DNA from: Streptomyces sp. TRM64462
GTDB lineage: Bacteria > Actinomycetota > Actinomycetes > Streptomycetales > Streptomycetaceae
Direction of reading: 5' to 3'
Length of the DNA: 35,725 nucleotides
NCBI RefSeq assembly: GCF_013362995.1
Contig: NZ_JABWDV010000462.1
Span: 1-35,725 of the forward strand
Shown here: positions 24,130 to 31,700 of the stretch, piece after piece
How positions within the stretch are numbered: position 1 is the first letter of the stretch
How the letters are laid out: every line of letters starts with the position of its first letter
Translations under genes and position numbers: made by a program
Notes under the pieces: model-generated
What the model was told of the DNA's origin: nothing
The model's input: only the letters and a program-made list of their open reading frames with translations
Databases searched by the model: none

Positions 24130-24897
24130 TCAGCGGACCCGGGCGAGCGTCCCGAGATAGAGGTCGATCACCCGCTGGTCGTGCAACAACTGAACCCCTG
24201 TGCCCGTGTGTGCGTTGCGACCCTGGTCGAGGACGTACCCGCGGGCACAGATCTGCAGGCACTTGCGGGCGTTCTGCTCGACCATCAGCACGGCGACCCC
24301 CGCCCCGTTGATCTCCCTGACCCGCTCGAACACCTGGTCCTGATAGATCGGCGAGAGCCCCGCGGACGGCTCGTCGAGCAGCAGCACCTCGGGCTCCATC
24401 ATCAGGGCCCGCGCCATGGCCAGCATCTGCCGCTCCCCGCCGGACATCGAGCCCGCCTTCTGCCGGCGCCGGGCGGCGAGCACCGGGAACAGCTCCTCGA
24501 CCACGGCAGCCCGCGCCGCGAAGTCCTTCGGCCGCAGGTACACGCCCATCCGCAGGTTCTCCTCGACCGTCAGCGCCGGGAAGACGTTGGCCAGCTGCGG
24601 TACGTACCCCACACCGCGCCGCACTAGTTCGTGCGTGGGGCGGTTGGTGACGTCGTCGCCGTGCAGCCGGACCGTGCCCTTGCGGACCCGCAGCAGCCCG
24701 AACACCGCCTTCGCGAGCGTCGACTTGCCGGCGCCGTTCGGCCCGATCACGCCCACCAGCTCGCCGTGCCGCACCTCGACGCTGCATCCGCGCAGCACGT
24801 CGACGCCGGGCACGTACCCGGCGAACAGGTCGTCGGCCACCAGCACGGCCGCCTCGGACGTGCTTCCTGACGCGTTGGCCGAGATGTCGCCCGTCAT
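24130..24897 (-). CDS. livF: ABC transporter ATP-binding protein LivF-like
   Basis: 255 residues, the second ATPase of a branched-chain amino acid-type importer. Walker A is GPNGAGKST (52-60), the Q-loop is Q101, the signature is MSGGERQ (151-157), Walker B is VLLLDEPSAG (171-180), and LMVEQNARKCL replaces the usual H-loop histidine region as in other LivF proteins. The ATG overlaps the livG stop by four bases (ATGA), which indicates translational coupling. It is the last gene of the livHMGF order, and only 66 bp separate it from the convergent binding-protein gene. Confidence 0.95.
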   Translation of the reverse strand: MTGDISANASGSTSEAAVLVADDLFAGYVPGVDVLRGCSVEVRHGELVGVIGPNGAGKSTLAKAVFGLLRVRKGTVRLHGDDVTNRPTHELVRRGVGYVPQLANVFPALTVEENLRMGVYLRPKDFAARAAVVEELFPVLAARRRQKAGSMSGGERQMLAMARALMMEPEVLLLDEPSAGLSPIYQDQVFERVREINGAGVAVLMVEQNARKCLQICARGYVLDQGRNAHTGTGVQLLHDQRVIDLYLGTLARVR

Positions 24898-25829
24898 GGT
24901 CGTTCCTCCTCACCGCCGGTGTCGCTCGTGCCGCCGCTGCCGCTCGTGCCGCCGGCGCCGCCGCCGTTGTCGCCCGTCGCCGGTTCGTCGTGCCGCTTGC
25001 CGAGGTACGCGTCCACGACGGCCGGATTGCGGCCGATCGTGTGAGGCGGCCCCTCGGCCACGAGCCGCCCGCCCGCCATGACGGCCACCCAGTCGCTGAT
25101 GCCCATGACGACGTCCATGTCGTGCTCCACGAAGCACACCGTCAGCCCCTCGTCGCGCAGCGCCGTGATGTGCCCCAGCAGCGACTGCGTCAGCGCCGGG
25201 TTCACCCCGGCCATCGGCTCGTCGAGCAGCAGCATCACCGGACGGGTCATCAGCGCCCGCGCCAGCTCCAGCAGCTTGCGCTGCCCGCCCGACAGGGTGC
25301 CCGCGTACGCGTCGCGCAGCGCCGTGAGCCGGAACCGCTCCAGGAGCTCGTCGGCCCGCTCCACCAGCTCCCGCTCCTGGCGCCGCCACACCGGCCGCAG
25401 CAGCGCGGGCAGCAGCCGCTCGCCCCGCTGCCCGACCCCCGCGAGCAGCAGGTTCTCCAGGACGGTGAGCCTGGCCGGGGTGCGGGTCAGCTGGAACGTA
25501 CGGACCAGGCCGCGCCGCGCGATCCGGTGCGCCGACCGGCCCGTGAGGGTCTCACCGTCGAACCACCAGGCGCCGCCGCCGGCCCGGTCGAAGCCGCTCA
25601 CCACGTTGAACAGCGTGCTCTTGCCCGCACCGTTCGGGCCGATGAGGGCCGTGATGGTGCCCCGCTGCACCTCCAGGTGGCCGACGTCCACCGCGACCAG
25701 ACCCCCGAAGGTCCGGGTCATCCGGTCCACGACCAGCAGCGGGTCGTTCTTGTGCACGCCCGGCACGGGCTCCGGCAGGCCCCCGGGCCAGACGGCCGGC
25801 ATCGCGGCGAAGGGCGGGTCAGCGGCCAC
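24894..25829 (-). CDS. livG: ABC transporter ATP-binding protein LivG-like
   Basis: 311 residues, longer than the usual 250-260. An extra 30-residue N-terminus precedes LVVDRMTRTFGG, and a Gly/Ser/Thr-rich tail (GGGAGGTSGSGGTSDTGGEE) ends the protein. Walker A is GPNGAGKST (64-72), the signature LSGGQRK (179-185), Walker B VMLLLDEP (198-205), and FVEHDMDVVMG supplies the H-loop. GTG 25829 overlaps the livM stop, with AAGGAG ahead; M10 (25802) is an alternative. The tail is probably a flexible extension and might be a lineage feature. Confidence 0.94.
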   Translation of the reverse strand: MAADPPFAAMPAVWPGGLPEPVPGVHKNDPLLVVDRMTRTFGGLVAVDVGHLEVQRGTITALIGPNGAGKSTLFNVVSGFDRAGGGAWWFDGETLTGRSAHRIARRGLVRTFQLTRTPARLTVLENLLLAGVGQRGERLLPALLRPVWRRQERELVERADELLERFRLTALRDAYAGTLSGGQRKLLELARALMTRPVMLLLDEPMAGVNPALTQSLLGHITALRDEGLTVCFVEHDMDVVMGISDWVAVMAGGRLVAEGPPHTIGRNPAVVDAYLGKRHDEPATGDNGGGAGGTSGSGGTSDTGGEEERP

Positions 25830-26811
25830 TGAGCAGCATCTCCTTCCTGCTCCCGAGGATGCCCTGCGGCCTGAACGCGATCAGCAGCATCAGCGCCACC
25901 CCGACCAGCGCGAAGCGCACCGCGCCCACCTCCGACGTGCTCAGCACGTCCTCCGGGATGATCCCCGCCCCGATGGCCTGCCGCAGCGCGCTGTCCAGGA
26001 AGCCGAGCAGGAACCAGAACAGCACCGAGCCGACGACGGGCCCCAGGATCCGCCCGGCGCCGCCCAGCACGAGCAGCGTGTACAGGAAGAACGTCACGCC
26101 CGGGTCGTAGCTGTCCGGGTTCACGGACTGCACCTGGACGGCCTGCAGCATGCCGGCGACGGCTCCGATCACGCCGCCCAGCACCAGGCTGGTCATCTTG
26201 AACGCGTACACGTTCTTGCCGAGGCTGCGCGCCGCCGTCTCGTCGTCGCGCACGGCCCGGATGACCCTGCCCCACGGGCTGTGCACGAGCAGCGCGAGCA
26301 GCACCCCGCACACCGCGACCAGCGCCCAGCCGACGATCAGCACCCACAGGTCGCGGGAGCTGAACCGGATCAGCCAGAACCCGTACGAGCCCGGATCGAT
26401 CGGGTTCAGATCGTAGAAGTCGTTGGCGAACCGCTGGAGCCCGAACACGCCGCCCGTGGTGGGCTCGGCCCAGCTCGAACGGTAGAAGAGCCGCAGCGCC
26501 TCACCCGCCGCGATGGTGGTGATGGCCAGGTAGTCGGCGCGCAGCCGCAGCGTGGGCAGGCCGAGGAGCAGCGCCAGGACCACCGCGCACGCGATGCCGA
26601 CCAGCACGCCGAGCCACATGGACCCGCCCCACGTCGCCACGGTGATCGCCAGTCCGTAGCCGCCGACCAGCATGAACCCGACCTGCCCGAAGTTGAGCAG
26701 CCCGGTGTAGCCGAAGTGCAGGTTGAGCCCCATGGCGGCGAGCGCGTAGACGGCGGCGATGGGGCCGAGGCCGGAGCGCAGCGCGTCGGTGAGGATCGTC
26801 TCGAAGTCCAT
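25819..26811 (-). CDS. livM: branched-chain amino acid ABC transporter permease LivM-like
   Basis: 330 residues, multi-spanning membrane protein with about eight to ten hydrophobic segments. The early block GPIAAVYALAAMGLNLHFGYTGLLNFGQVGFMLVGGYG is the family hallmark, and the EAA-type loop region RAVRDDETAARSLGKNVYAFK couples to the ATPases. GGVIGAVAGMLQAVQV and GGAGRILGPVVGS are also typical LivM segments. It lies 15 bp after livH and overlaps livG by 11 bp. The extra sequence after the loop (WAEPTTGGVFGLQRF) is within the normal range. Confidence 0.94.
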   Translation of the reverse strand: MDFETILTDALRSGLGPIAAVYALAAMGLNLHFGYTGLLNFGQVGFMLVGGYGLAITVATWGGSMWLGVLVGIACAVVLALLLGLPTLRLRADYLAITTIAAGEALRLFYRSSWAEPTTGGVFGLQRFANDFYDLNPIDPGSYGFWLIRFSSRDLWVLIVGWALVAVCGVLLALLVHSPWGRVIRAVRDDETAARSLGKNVYAFKMTSLVLGGVIGAVAGMLQAVQVQSVNPDSYDPGVTFFLYTLLVLGGAGRILGPVVGSVLFWFLLGFLDSALRQAIGAGIIPEDVLSTSEVGAVRFALVGVALMLLIAFRPQGILGSRKEMLLSGR

Positions 26812-26826
26812 GCCGCACCACCACCC

Positions 26827-27864
26827 TCATCCGACGCGTTCGGCGCGGCCGAGGATGCCCTGCGGCCGGACCAGCAGGACGACGATCAGCGCGAGCAGCG
26901 CCCACGCGTACTGGAGGTCCACGGGGAACCACAGCGTGGACATCTGGGCGACGATGCCGATGACCAGGCTGCCGACCATCGCCCCATACGCGGAGCCGAG
27001 CCCGCCGAGGATGACGCCGGCGAACATCAGCAGGAGCAGCTTGAAGCCCATGTCCCAGGTGACGATCTCGACGAGCCCGAAGAACACCCCGCCGAGCGCC
27101 GCGAGCGCACCGGCGAGCATCCACACCACCAGCACCACGCGCTTGACGTCGATGCCGGACGCCTCGGCGAGGTCGCGGTTCCCGGACACCGCCCGGATGG
27201 CGGTGCCGATCCGGGTCCTGCCGAGCAGGAGCGCCACCGCGAGCAGCGTCGCGACGGACAGCAGCGTCACCGTCAGGTCGCGCGGGGTGATCCCGACCGG
27301 GCCCAGGTCGATGGCCCTCTGGATGTCGTACTGCGCGTACGAGCCGGGCCGTGTCCCGTACAGCACGAGCACGACGTGCCGCAGCAGCAGCGACAGGCCG
27401 ATCGTGACGATGAACATGTTGATCAGCCCGGTGCCGCGGGCCCGCAGCGGCCGCCACACGCCGCGGTCGATCGCCGCGCCGACGACGGCGCCGAGCGCCG
27501 TGGCGGCGAGGGCCGCGAAGACCAGGTGCCAGCCGGGCCCGGCTGGGGAGACGTTCAGGAAGAACGCGAAGGTGGCGCCGATGGTCACCAGCTCGCCGTG
27601 CGCGAAGTTGATCAGGTGGATGGTCCCGAAGATCAGCGACAGGCCGACGGCGGTGATCGCGATGATGACGCCGAACTGGATGCCGTCCAGGAGCGCCTGG
27701 AGCGCCCGCTCCCACCACGTCGGGCCGCGCGGGACCTCCTCACCCTGTGCCGAACCCTGCGCCGCCGCGCCGGCCGCGGGCGCTGCCAGCAGGAACAGGG
27801 TGAGGGCCGCAACGAACAACCGCTGATATCGCTGATACCGCTGATGGCGCACGGCGGATCCCAT
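26827..27864 (-). CDS. livH: branched-chain amino acid ABC transporter permease LivH-like
   Basis: 345 residues. The N-terminus has an arginine-rich start and a hydrophobic stretch (LFVAALTLFLLAAPAAGAAAQG) that looks like a signal peptide, a feature seen in some LivH proteins, followed by a soluble linker. The permease part begins LLDGIQFGVIIAITAVGLSLIFGTIHLINFAHGELVTIGA, the family hallmark; the coupling loop is IGTAIRAVSGNRDLAEASGIDVKR. ATG 27864 has no clear ribosome site; GTG 27852 is an alternative. Three 9-bp repeats encode RYQRYQR at residues about 9-15. First of the four transporter genes and 78 bp after the AsnC-type regulator. Confidence 0.93.
   Translation of the reverse strand: MGSAVRHQRYQRYQRLFVAALTLFLLAAPAAGAAAQGSAQGEEVPRGPTWWERALQALLDGIQFGVIIAITAVGLSLIFGTIHLINFAHGELVTIGATFAFFLNVSPAGPGWHLVFAALAATALGAVVGAAIDRGVWRPLRARGTGLINMFIVTIGLSLLLRHVVLVLYGTRPGSYAQYDIQRAIDLGPVGITPRDLTVTLLSVATLLAVALLLGRTRIGTAIRAVSGNRDLAEASGIDVKRVVLVVWMLAGALAALGGVFFGLVEIVTWDMGFKLLLLMFAGVILGGLGSAYGAMVGSLVIGIVAQMSTLWFPVDLQYAWALLALIVVLLVRPQGILGRAERVG
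27821..27847 (-). repeat. three 9-bp repeats in the livH leader-coding region
   Basis: CGCTGATAT, CGCTGATAC and CGCTGATGG are consecutive on the plus strand, encoding the RYQRYQR-type sequence of livH. The third copy is degenerate. Likely slippage product. Confidence 0.85.
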
Positions 27865-27942
27865 GGGGTCGGGTGAGGCTGCACTCCCGCCTCACACGTG
27901 CTCACGCCCCCGTGTCGCTCAGTGTCTCACCGCGGTGCCGAG

Positions 27943-28428
27943 TCAGCGCGGCGACCGCCCGGCCGCCCGGCCCACGGCCTCGACCAGCGGCAGCAGCCGG
28001 TACGGCACGCGCTCGCGCAGCGCCATCTCGGTCCGCGTCCGCACGACGCCCGGGAGCTGGATGAGGTGCTGGATGACGTCTTCCAGGTGCTCGTTGTCCC
28101 GCGCCACCACCCGGGTGAGCAGATCCCCGCCGCCGGTGATCGAGAACGCCTCGACGATCTCCGGTACGGCGGCGAGCGCGTCACCCACCTCGTCCAGGTG
28201 CCCCTGCGTGACCTCGACGTGGACGAAGGCGAGCACCGGGTGCCCGAGCGCGGCGGGGGAGAGGAACGGCCCGGTGCCCGTGATCACACCGTCCCGCTCC
28301 AGCCGGTCGAGCCGGGCCTGGAGGGTGCCGCGTGCGACACCGAGGACGCGCGCGTACTCGCGCACGCTGGTGCGGGGCTGTTCGATGAGCAGCCGCAGGA
28401 TCCGGGTGTCGAGTTCGTCCACCGGCAT
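27943..28428 (-). CDS. Lrp/AsnC family transcriptional regulator
   Basis: 161 residues. The helix-turn-helix is DELDTRILRLLIEQP...VARGTLQARLDRLERDGVI (about 4-49), and the RAM ligand domain follows with LAFVHVEVTQGHLDEV, ITGGGDLLTRVVARD and LPGVVRTRTEMALRE. Members sense amino acids or small effectors and form octamers that wrap DNA. ATG 28428 has a GGAGGG site ahead; the frame upstream is open but includes operator DNA. It precedes livHMGF on the same strand and is divergent from a FUSC-type exporter; four similar motifs lie between, so it likely controls both directions and itself. Confidence 0.93.
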   Translation of the reverse strand: MPVDELDTRILRLLIEQPRTSVREYARVLGVARGTLQARLDRLERDGVITGTGPFLSPAALGHPVLAFVHVEVTQGHLDEVGDALAAVPEIVEAFSITGGGDLLTRVVARDNEHLEDVIQHLIQLPGVVRTRTEMALRERVPYRLLPLVEAVGRAAGRSPR

Positions 28429-28483
28429 GGTCCGTCGCCCTCCTCGCCTGGGTCGTGTCCGGGCGGGCGCGCCGCCCCTCGAC

Positions 28484-28600
28484 TGTACCAATGGCCTCCC
28501 CCGCGGGCTTCCGGCTGGGCCACCGGCGACCATCGGTCCCCATGGTCCGTTGGCCCGCCCGTGGTCCACTGAACCCGGCGTCGGCTGGGCCAATGGACCA
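28484..28600. promoter_or_regulatory. four Lrp-box-like motifs in the divergent control region
   Basis: A 13-bp motif near TGGTCCATTGGCC occurs at 28484-28496 (reverse), 28543-28555, 28562-28574 (weaker, TGGTCCACTGAAC) and 28588-28600 (reverse, exact reverse complement of the consensus). The array fills part of the 374-bp gap between the AsnC-type gene and the FUSC-type gene, which otherwise holds no gene. Arrays of imperfect boxes are expected for Lrp-type octamers. Confidence 0.65.
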
Positions 28601-28802
28601 GCCTTCGAGGCGTGTGTTGAGCCAGGGCGCCCGCGGGTGCTTTCCTTGTCGTATCCACGCATCATCGGCGCCGCGCAGCGCCGGACGGCAACGACGCCGG
28701 ATCCGGACCGCGGCGCTTTCGTCGTGCCTGCGGCCGCCCACCACCCCCGGGCACCCCCGCACGCCCGGCGAGCAGCAAGAGCAGGGGGGCGTACACACCG
28801 CC

Positions 28803-30338
28803 GTGAAGAGGATCTTCGTGGCCCCGGACCCGGGGCACCTGAGGCTGAGGAACGCGACGCGCGCCGTCGTCGGCATCGCGCTCGCCGTCGCCGCCGCCGA
28901 GCTGGCCGGTCTCTCCCTGACCGCGTCCATCACCGGCGGCCTGGCGGCGCTGCTCGCGCTGTTCACCGTCGCCGACACCACCGTCCGCGCCCAGCGGGTC
29001 AGCACGGCCCTGCTGCCGGCCGCCGGATTCCCCGCACTCGCCCTCGCCACCGCCCTCCACGCCATGCCGCTGGCCAGGGACGCCGCCTTCGTAGCGGTCG
29101 TCTTCTGCGGCGTGTACGCCCGCCGCTGGGGCCCGCGAGGCCACGCGCTCGGCATCTTCGCGTTCATGCAGTACTTCGTCGTGCAGTTCCTGCACGCCAC
29201 GCCCGGCCAGCTGCCCGAGCTGTACGCCGCCGTGGGCCTGGCCCTGGTCGCCGCCGCCGTCGTGCGCTTCGTGCTGTGGCCCATCGAGCGCCGTACGCCG
29301 CCCCCGGCCGCGCCCGCCCCGCTGCCCGGAACCGGCCTAGGCAGGCCCACCACGCGGCAGGCCGTCCAGGCCACCGTGGCCTGCGCCCTCGCCCTCGCCG
29401 TCGGCCAGCTGCTGTCCGACGAGCGCTGGTACTGGGCCGTCGGCACCGCCTGGTGGATCTTCGTGAACACCGCGTCGCGCGGCGAGACGCTCGTCCGCGG
29501 GTTCCGCCGCGTCCTCGGCACGGTCATCGGCATCGTCGCCGGACTGTTCCTCGCGCTCCCGCTGAACGGCGCGGCCGCGCCCACGGCGGCGCTGGTCGCC
29601 CTGTGCGTGTTCGGGATCTTCTACACCGCCCCCGTGTCGTACAGCTGGATGATGCTCGCCGTGACCGTCATGGCCGGACTGCTGTACGGGCTCCTCGGCG
29701 TCCTCACGCCCGAGCTGCTGGTGCTGCGGCTCGCCGAGACCGCGATCGGCGCCCTGTTCGCGGCGCTGGCCGTGGTGCTCGTCCTGCCGGTCACCACGCA
29801 CGCCACCAACGACGCCTGGATCCAGCGCGCCCTGCTGGCCGTACGCCGCTGCACCGCCGAGGCGGCCGAGCGCCTCGCGGGCTCACCGGGCGCCGACCCG
29901 GCGCGGCACGCGGCCGAGCTGGAGCTGTTGCTGGGGCGCGTACGGATGTCGCTCGCGCCGCTGGTCCACCCGCTGAGCCCGTTCCGGGCCCGCAAGGCCC
30001 GCGCCCGGCAGGTGCTGGCGCTGCTGGACGACTGCGCGCGCGAGGTGCGCGGCCTCGCCGCCGTGGCCGCCGACCCGGACGCCGGCCACGACGCGCGGCT
30101 CGCGGCGGCCTGCTGGCGCGTCGAGGCCGCCGTGGAGGCGCTCATGTCGCCGGAGCCGTCCCGCGCGCGGGCGGCCGCGGAGCCGAAGACCGCTGCCGAG
30201 GCCGAGGCGCCCGCCTCCGGGCCGCTGGCCCATCTGCGTGGCCTGGAGCAGCTCCTCGTCCAGCTCGACGCGCCCCTCCGGAGCGCACCGCGCTCCCCGC
30301 TGGTCCGCGCGGGCCAGGGAAACCACGGGTTGGTCTAG
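28803..30338 (+). CDS. FUSC family (aromatic acid exporter type) membrane protein
   Basis: 511 residues from GTG 28803. There are two blocks of membrane helices (about 15-155 and 185-340), an arrangement typical of FUSC/YccS-like or aromatic-acid-exporter proteins, and a long cytoplasmic C-terminal region (345-511) with helices. Motifs such as LRLRNATRAVVGIAL, RRWGPRGHALGIFAFMQYF and WYWAVGTAWWIFVNTASRGETLVRGFRRVLGTVIG fit the family, whose members export aromatic or other toxic acids. The start is uncertain: the frame is open upstream and only a G-rich stretch (28786-28791) lies ahead of the GTG. It is divergent from the AsnC-type regulator. The stop codon lies within a DasR-like site of the next gene. 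Confidence 0.88.
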   Translation: MKRIFVAPDPGHLRLRNATRAVVGIALAVAAAELAGLSLTASITGGLAALLALFTVADTTVRAQRVSTALLPAAGFPALALATALHAMPLARDAAFVAVVFCGVYARRWGPRGHALGIFAFMQYFVVQFLHATPGQLPELYAAVGLALVAAAVVRFVLWPIERRTPPPAAPAPLPGTGLGRPTTRQAVQATVACALALAVGQLLSDERWYWAVGTAWWIFVNTASRGETLVRGFRRVLGTVIGIVAGLFLALPLNGAAAPTAALVALCVFGIFYTAPVSYSWMMLAVTVMAGLLYGLLGVLTPELLVLRLAETAIGALFAALAVVLVLPVTTHATNDAWIQRALLAVRRCTAEAAERLAGSPGADPARHAAELELLLGRVRMSLAPLVHPLSPFRARKARARQVLALLDDCAREVRGLAAVAADPDAGHDARLAAACWRVEAAVEALMSPEPSRARAAAEPKTAAEAEAPASGPLAHLRGLEQLLVQLDAPLRSAPRSPLVRAGQGNHGLV

Positions 30339-30341
30339 ACC
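30331..30341 (+). promoter_or_regulatory. DasR-like (dre) operator
   Basis: TGGTCTAGACC contains the perfect palindrome GGTCTAGACC. The published dre consensus in Streptomyces is ACTGGTCTAGACCACT; the core here is identical and the flanks match partly (12 of 16). It overlaps the stop codon of the FUSC gene and ends 61 bp before the ATG of the lactonase-like gene, in promoter position. DasR is the GntR-type repressor of GlcNAc metabolism. Confidence 0.65.
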
Positions 30342-30402
30342 GCGACTGCTAGCGTCGGGCCCACGGGCAGCGGAACGGCCGACGGAGAGGGCGGGCAGCG
30401 CG

Positions 30403-31617
30403 ATGGGGCGACGGGCAGAGCGGACGGCTCGGGCAGAGCGGGCGGAGCGGACGGCTCGGGCGGCGCGGCCAGAGCGGACGGCGGGGGCGGCTCGGGCAGA
30501 GCGGACGGCTCGGGTGGCGCGGGAAGAGCGGACGGCTCGGGCGGCGCGGACGGCGCACCGTGCACCGGCGGGGCTCCCCGCACCGGGGGAGCGGGCCTTC
30601 ATCGGGTCGTTCACGCGCGCCGGCGGCCTGGGCGTCACGGCCGCCTCCGTCGACCGCGCCACCGGCGCCCTCACCGTCACCGGAACGAGCGACACCGTCC
30701 CCGACCCGTCGTTCCTCGCGCCCGGCCCGGACGGCACCGTCCTGTACGCCGTCTCCGAGGCCGACGAGGGCGCCGTCGCCGCGTTCGACGTCACCGGTCC
30801 CGTCCCGCGCCCGCTCGGCGCCCCCGCTCCCGTCGGCGGCGCGGGTCCGACCCACCTGACGTACACGGCGGGGCACGTCGTCACCGCCCACTACGGCTCC
30901 GGCGGCGTCAGCGCGGTCGCCGTACGCCCCGACGGCACCCCCGGGCCCGTCACCGGCCTCCTGCGCCACCACGGCCACGGCCCCGACCCCGAACGCCAGA
31001 CCGCTCCCCACGCCCACCAGGTGCTGCCCGCGCCCGGCGGGCGGCATCTGCTCACCGTCGACCTCGGCACCGACTCCGTACGCGTCTGCGCCCTCGACCC
31101 CGCGACCGGCGCCCTGGCACCGCACGGCGAGACCCCGCTGCGCCCCGGCAGCGGCCCCCGCCACCTGGCCCTCCACCCGGCCGGTGGCCATGCGTACGTC
31201 CTCGCCGAGCTGGCGCCGGTCCTGACCGTCTGCCGCTGGAACGCCCGCAGCGGCACCCTCGCCCCGGTCGCCGAGGTCCCCGTACGGGCCGAGGGCGCGA
31301 CCGGCGTCGCGTACCCGTCGGCCGTCGCGGTCGCGCCCGACGGGCGTTACGCCTGGGCGGCGGTACGGGGCGACGACACGCTCACGGTGCTCGCGCTGCT
31401 CCACGAGGGCGGCGAGCAGCCCGTACCGGTCGCCCACGTGCCGTGCGGGGGCCACTGGCCCCGGGACGTCGCCCTCGCGCCCGGGGGCCGCCGCCTGTAC
31501 GTCGCGAACGAGCGGTCCGGCGACGTCACCTGGTTCGACATCGACCCGGACACGGGCATCCCGAGCCGCGCGGGCGCGATCGAGGTCCCGGCCGCGACCT
31601 GCGTGATCTTCGCCTGA
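30403..31617 (+). CDS. lactonase family beta-propeller protein (6-phosphogluconolactonase type)
   Basis: 404 residues from ATG 30403 (GGAGAGGG some 11 bases ahead). The propeller begins near residue 65 with RAFIGSFTRAGGLGVTAASVDRATGALTVTG, and later has TAPHAHQVLPAPGGRHLLTVDLGTDSVRVCALDPATG, GSGPRHLALHPAGGHAYVLAEL and RDVALAPGGRRLYVANERSGDVTWFDID, all family hallmarks. Members hydrolyse 6-phosphogluconolactone or are propellers of unknown substrate. Before it lies an unusual Arg/Ala-rich stretch of five 9-residue repeats (about 6-50, ERTARAAR-like), which has no counterpart in usual lactonases; the true start could be later. No signal peptide is seen. A DasR-like site precedes it. Confidence 0.85.
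   Translation: MGRRAERTARAERAERTARAARPERTAGAARAERTARVAREERTARAARTAHRAPAGLPAPGERAFIGSFTRAGGLGVTAASVDRATGALTVTGTSDTVPDPSFLAPGPDGTVLYAVSEADEGAVAAFDVTGPVPRPLGAPAPVGGAGPTHLTYTAGHVVTAHYGSGGVSAVAVRPDGTPGPVTGLLRHHGHGPDPERQTAPHAHQVLPAPGGRHLLTVDLGTDSVRVCALDPATGALAPHGETPLRPGSGPRHLALHPAGGHAYVLAELAPVLTVCRWNARSGTLAPVAEVPVRAEGATGVAYPSAVAVAPDGRYAWAAVRGDDTLTVLALLHEGGEQPVPVAHVPCGGHWPRDVALAPGGRRLYVANERSGDVTWFDIDPDTGIPSRAGAIEVPAATCVIFA
30418..30552 (+). repeat. five tandem 27-bp repeats encoding an ERTARAAR-type sequence
   Basis: Five consecutive 27-bp units encode ERTARAERA, ERTARAARP, ERTAGAARA, ERTARVARE and ERTARAART. The frame is kept throughout. The DNA is extremely GC-rich and units are highly similar, so copy number may vary between strains. 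Confidence 0.9.
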
Positions 31618-31623
31618 GGCGCA

Positions 31624-31664
31624 CGAAGGGCCCGCACGGCATCCTCTGCCGTGCGGGCCCTTCG
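31624..31664. terminator. 18-bp perfect hairpin, bidirectional terminator
   Basis: The arms are 31624-31641 and 31647-31664 (left begins CGAAGGGCCC, right ends GGGCCCTTCG) with a 5-nt loop. It lies 6 bp past the lactonase-like stop and 36 bp before the end of the convergent CbiX-like gene. It is the strongest terminator in the window. Confidence 0.9.
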
Positions 31665-31700
31665 GAGACCTCCTGGCGGCGGCCTTCCGGCCGCGCCCGC

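Noticed and set aside
25078..27876. 932-codon plus-strand open frame over the liv genes
   Set aside because: The reverse strand encodes four intact transporter proteins with full motifs. The plus frame reads as His/Gln/Arg-rich low-complexity sequence, typical of antisense in GC-rich DNA.
28429..28665. N-terminal extension of the AsnC-type regulator
   Set aside because: The upstream codons cover the Lrp-box-like array. ATG 28428 has a good ribosome site and starts directly at the helix-turn-helix domain.
27863..30352. 829-codon plus-strand open frame overlapping the AsnC and FUSC genes
   Set aside because: Out of frame with the FUSC gene and antisense to AsnC; translation is Arg/Pro-rich noise.
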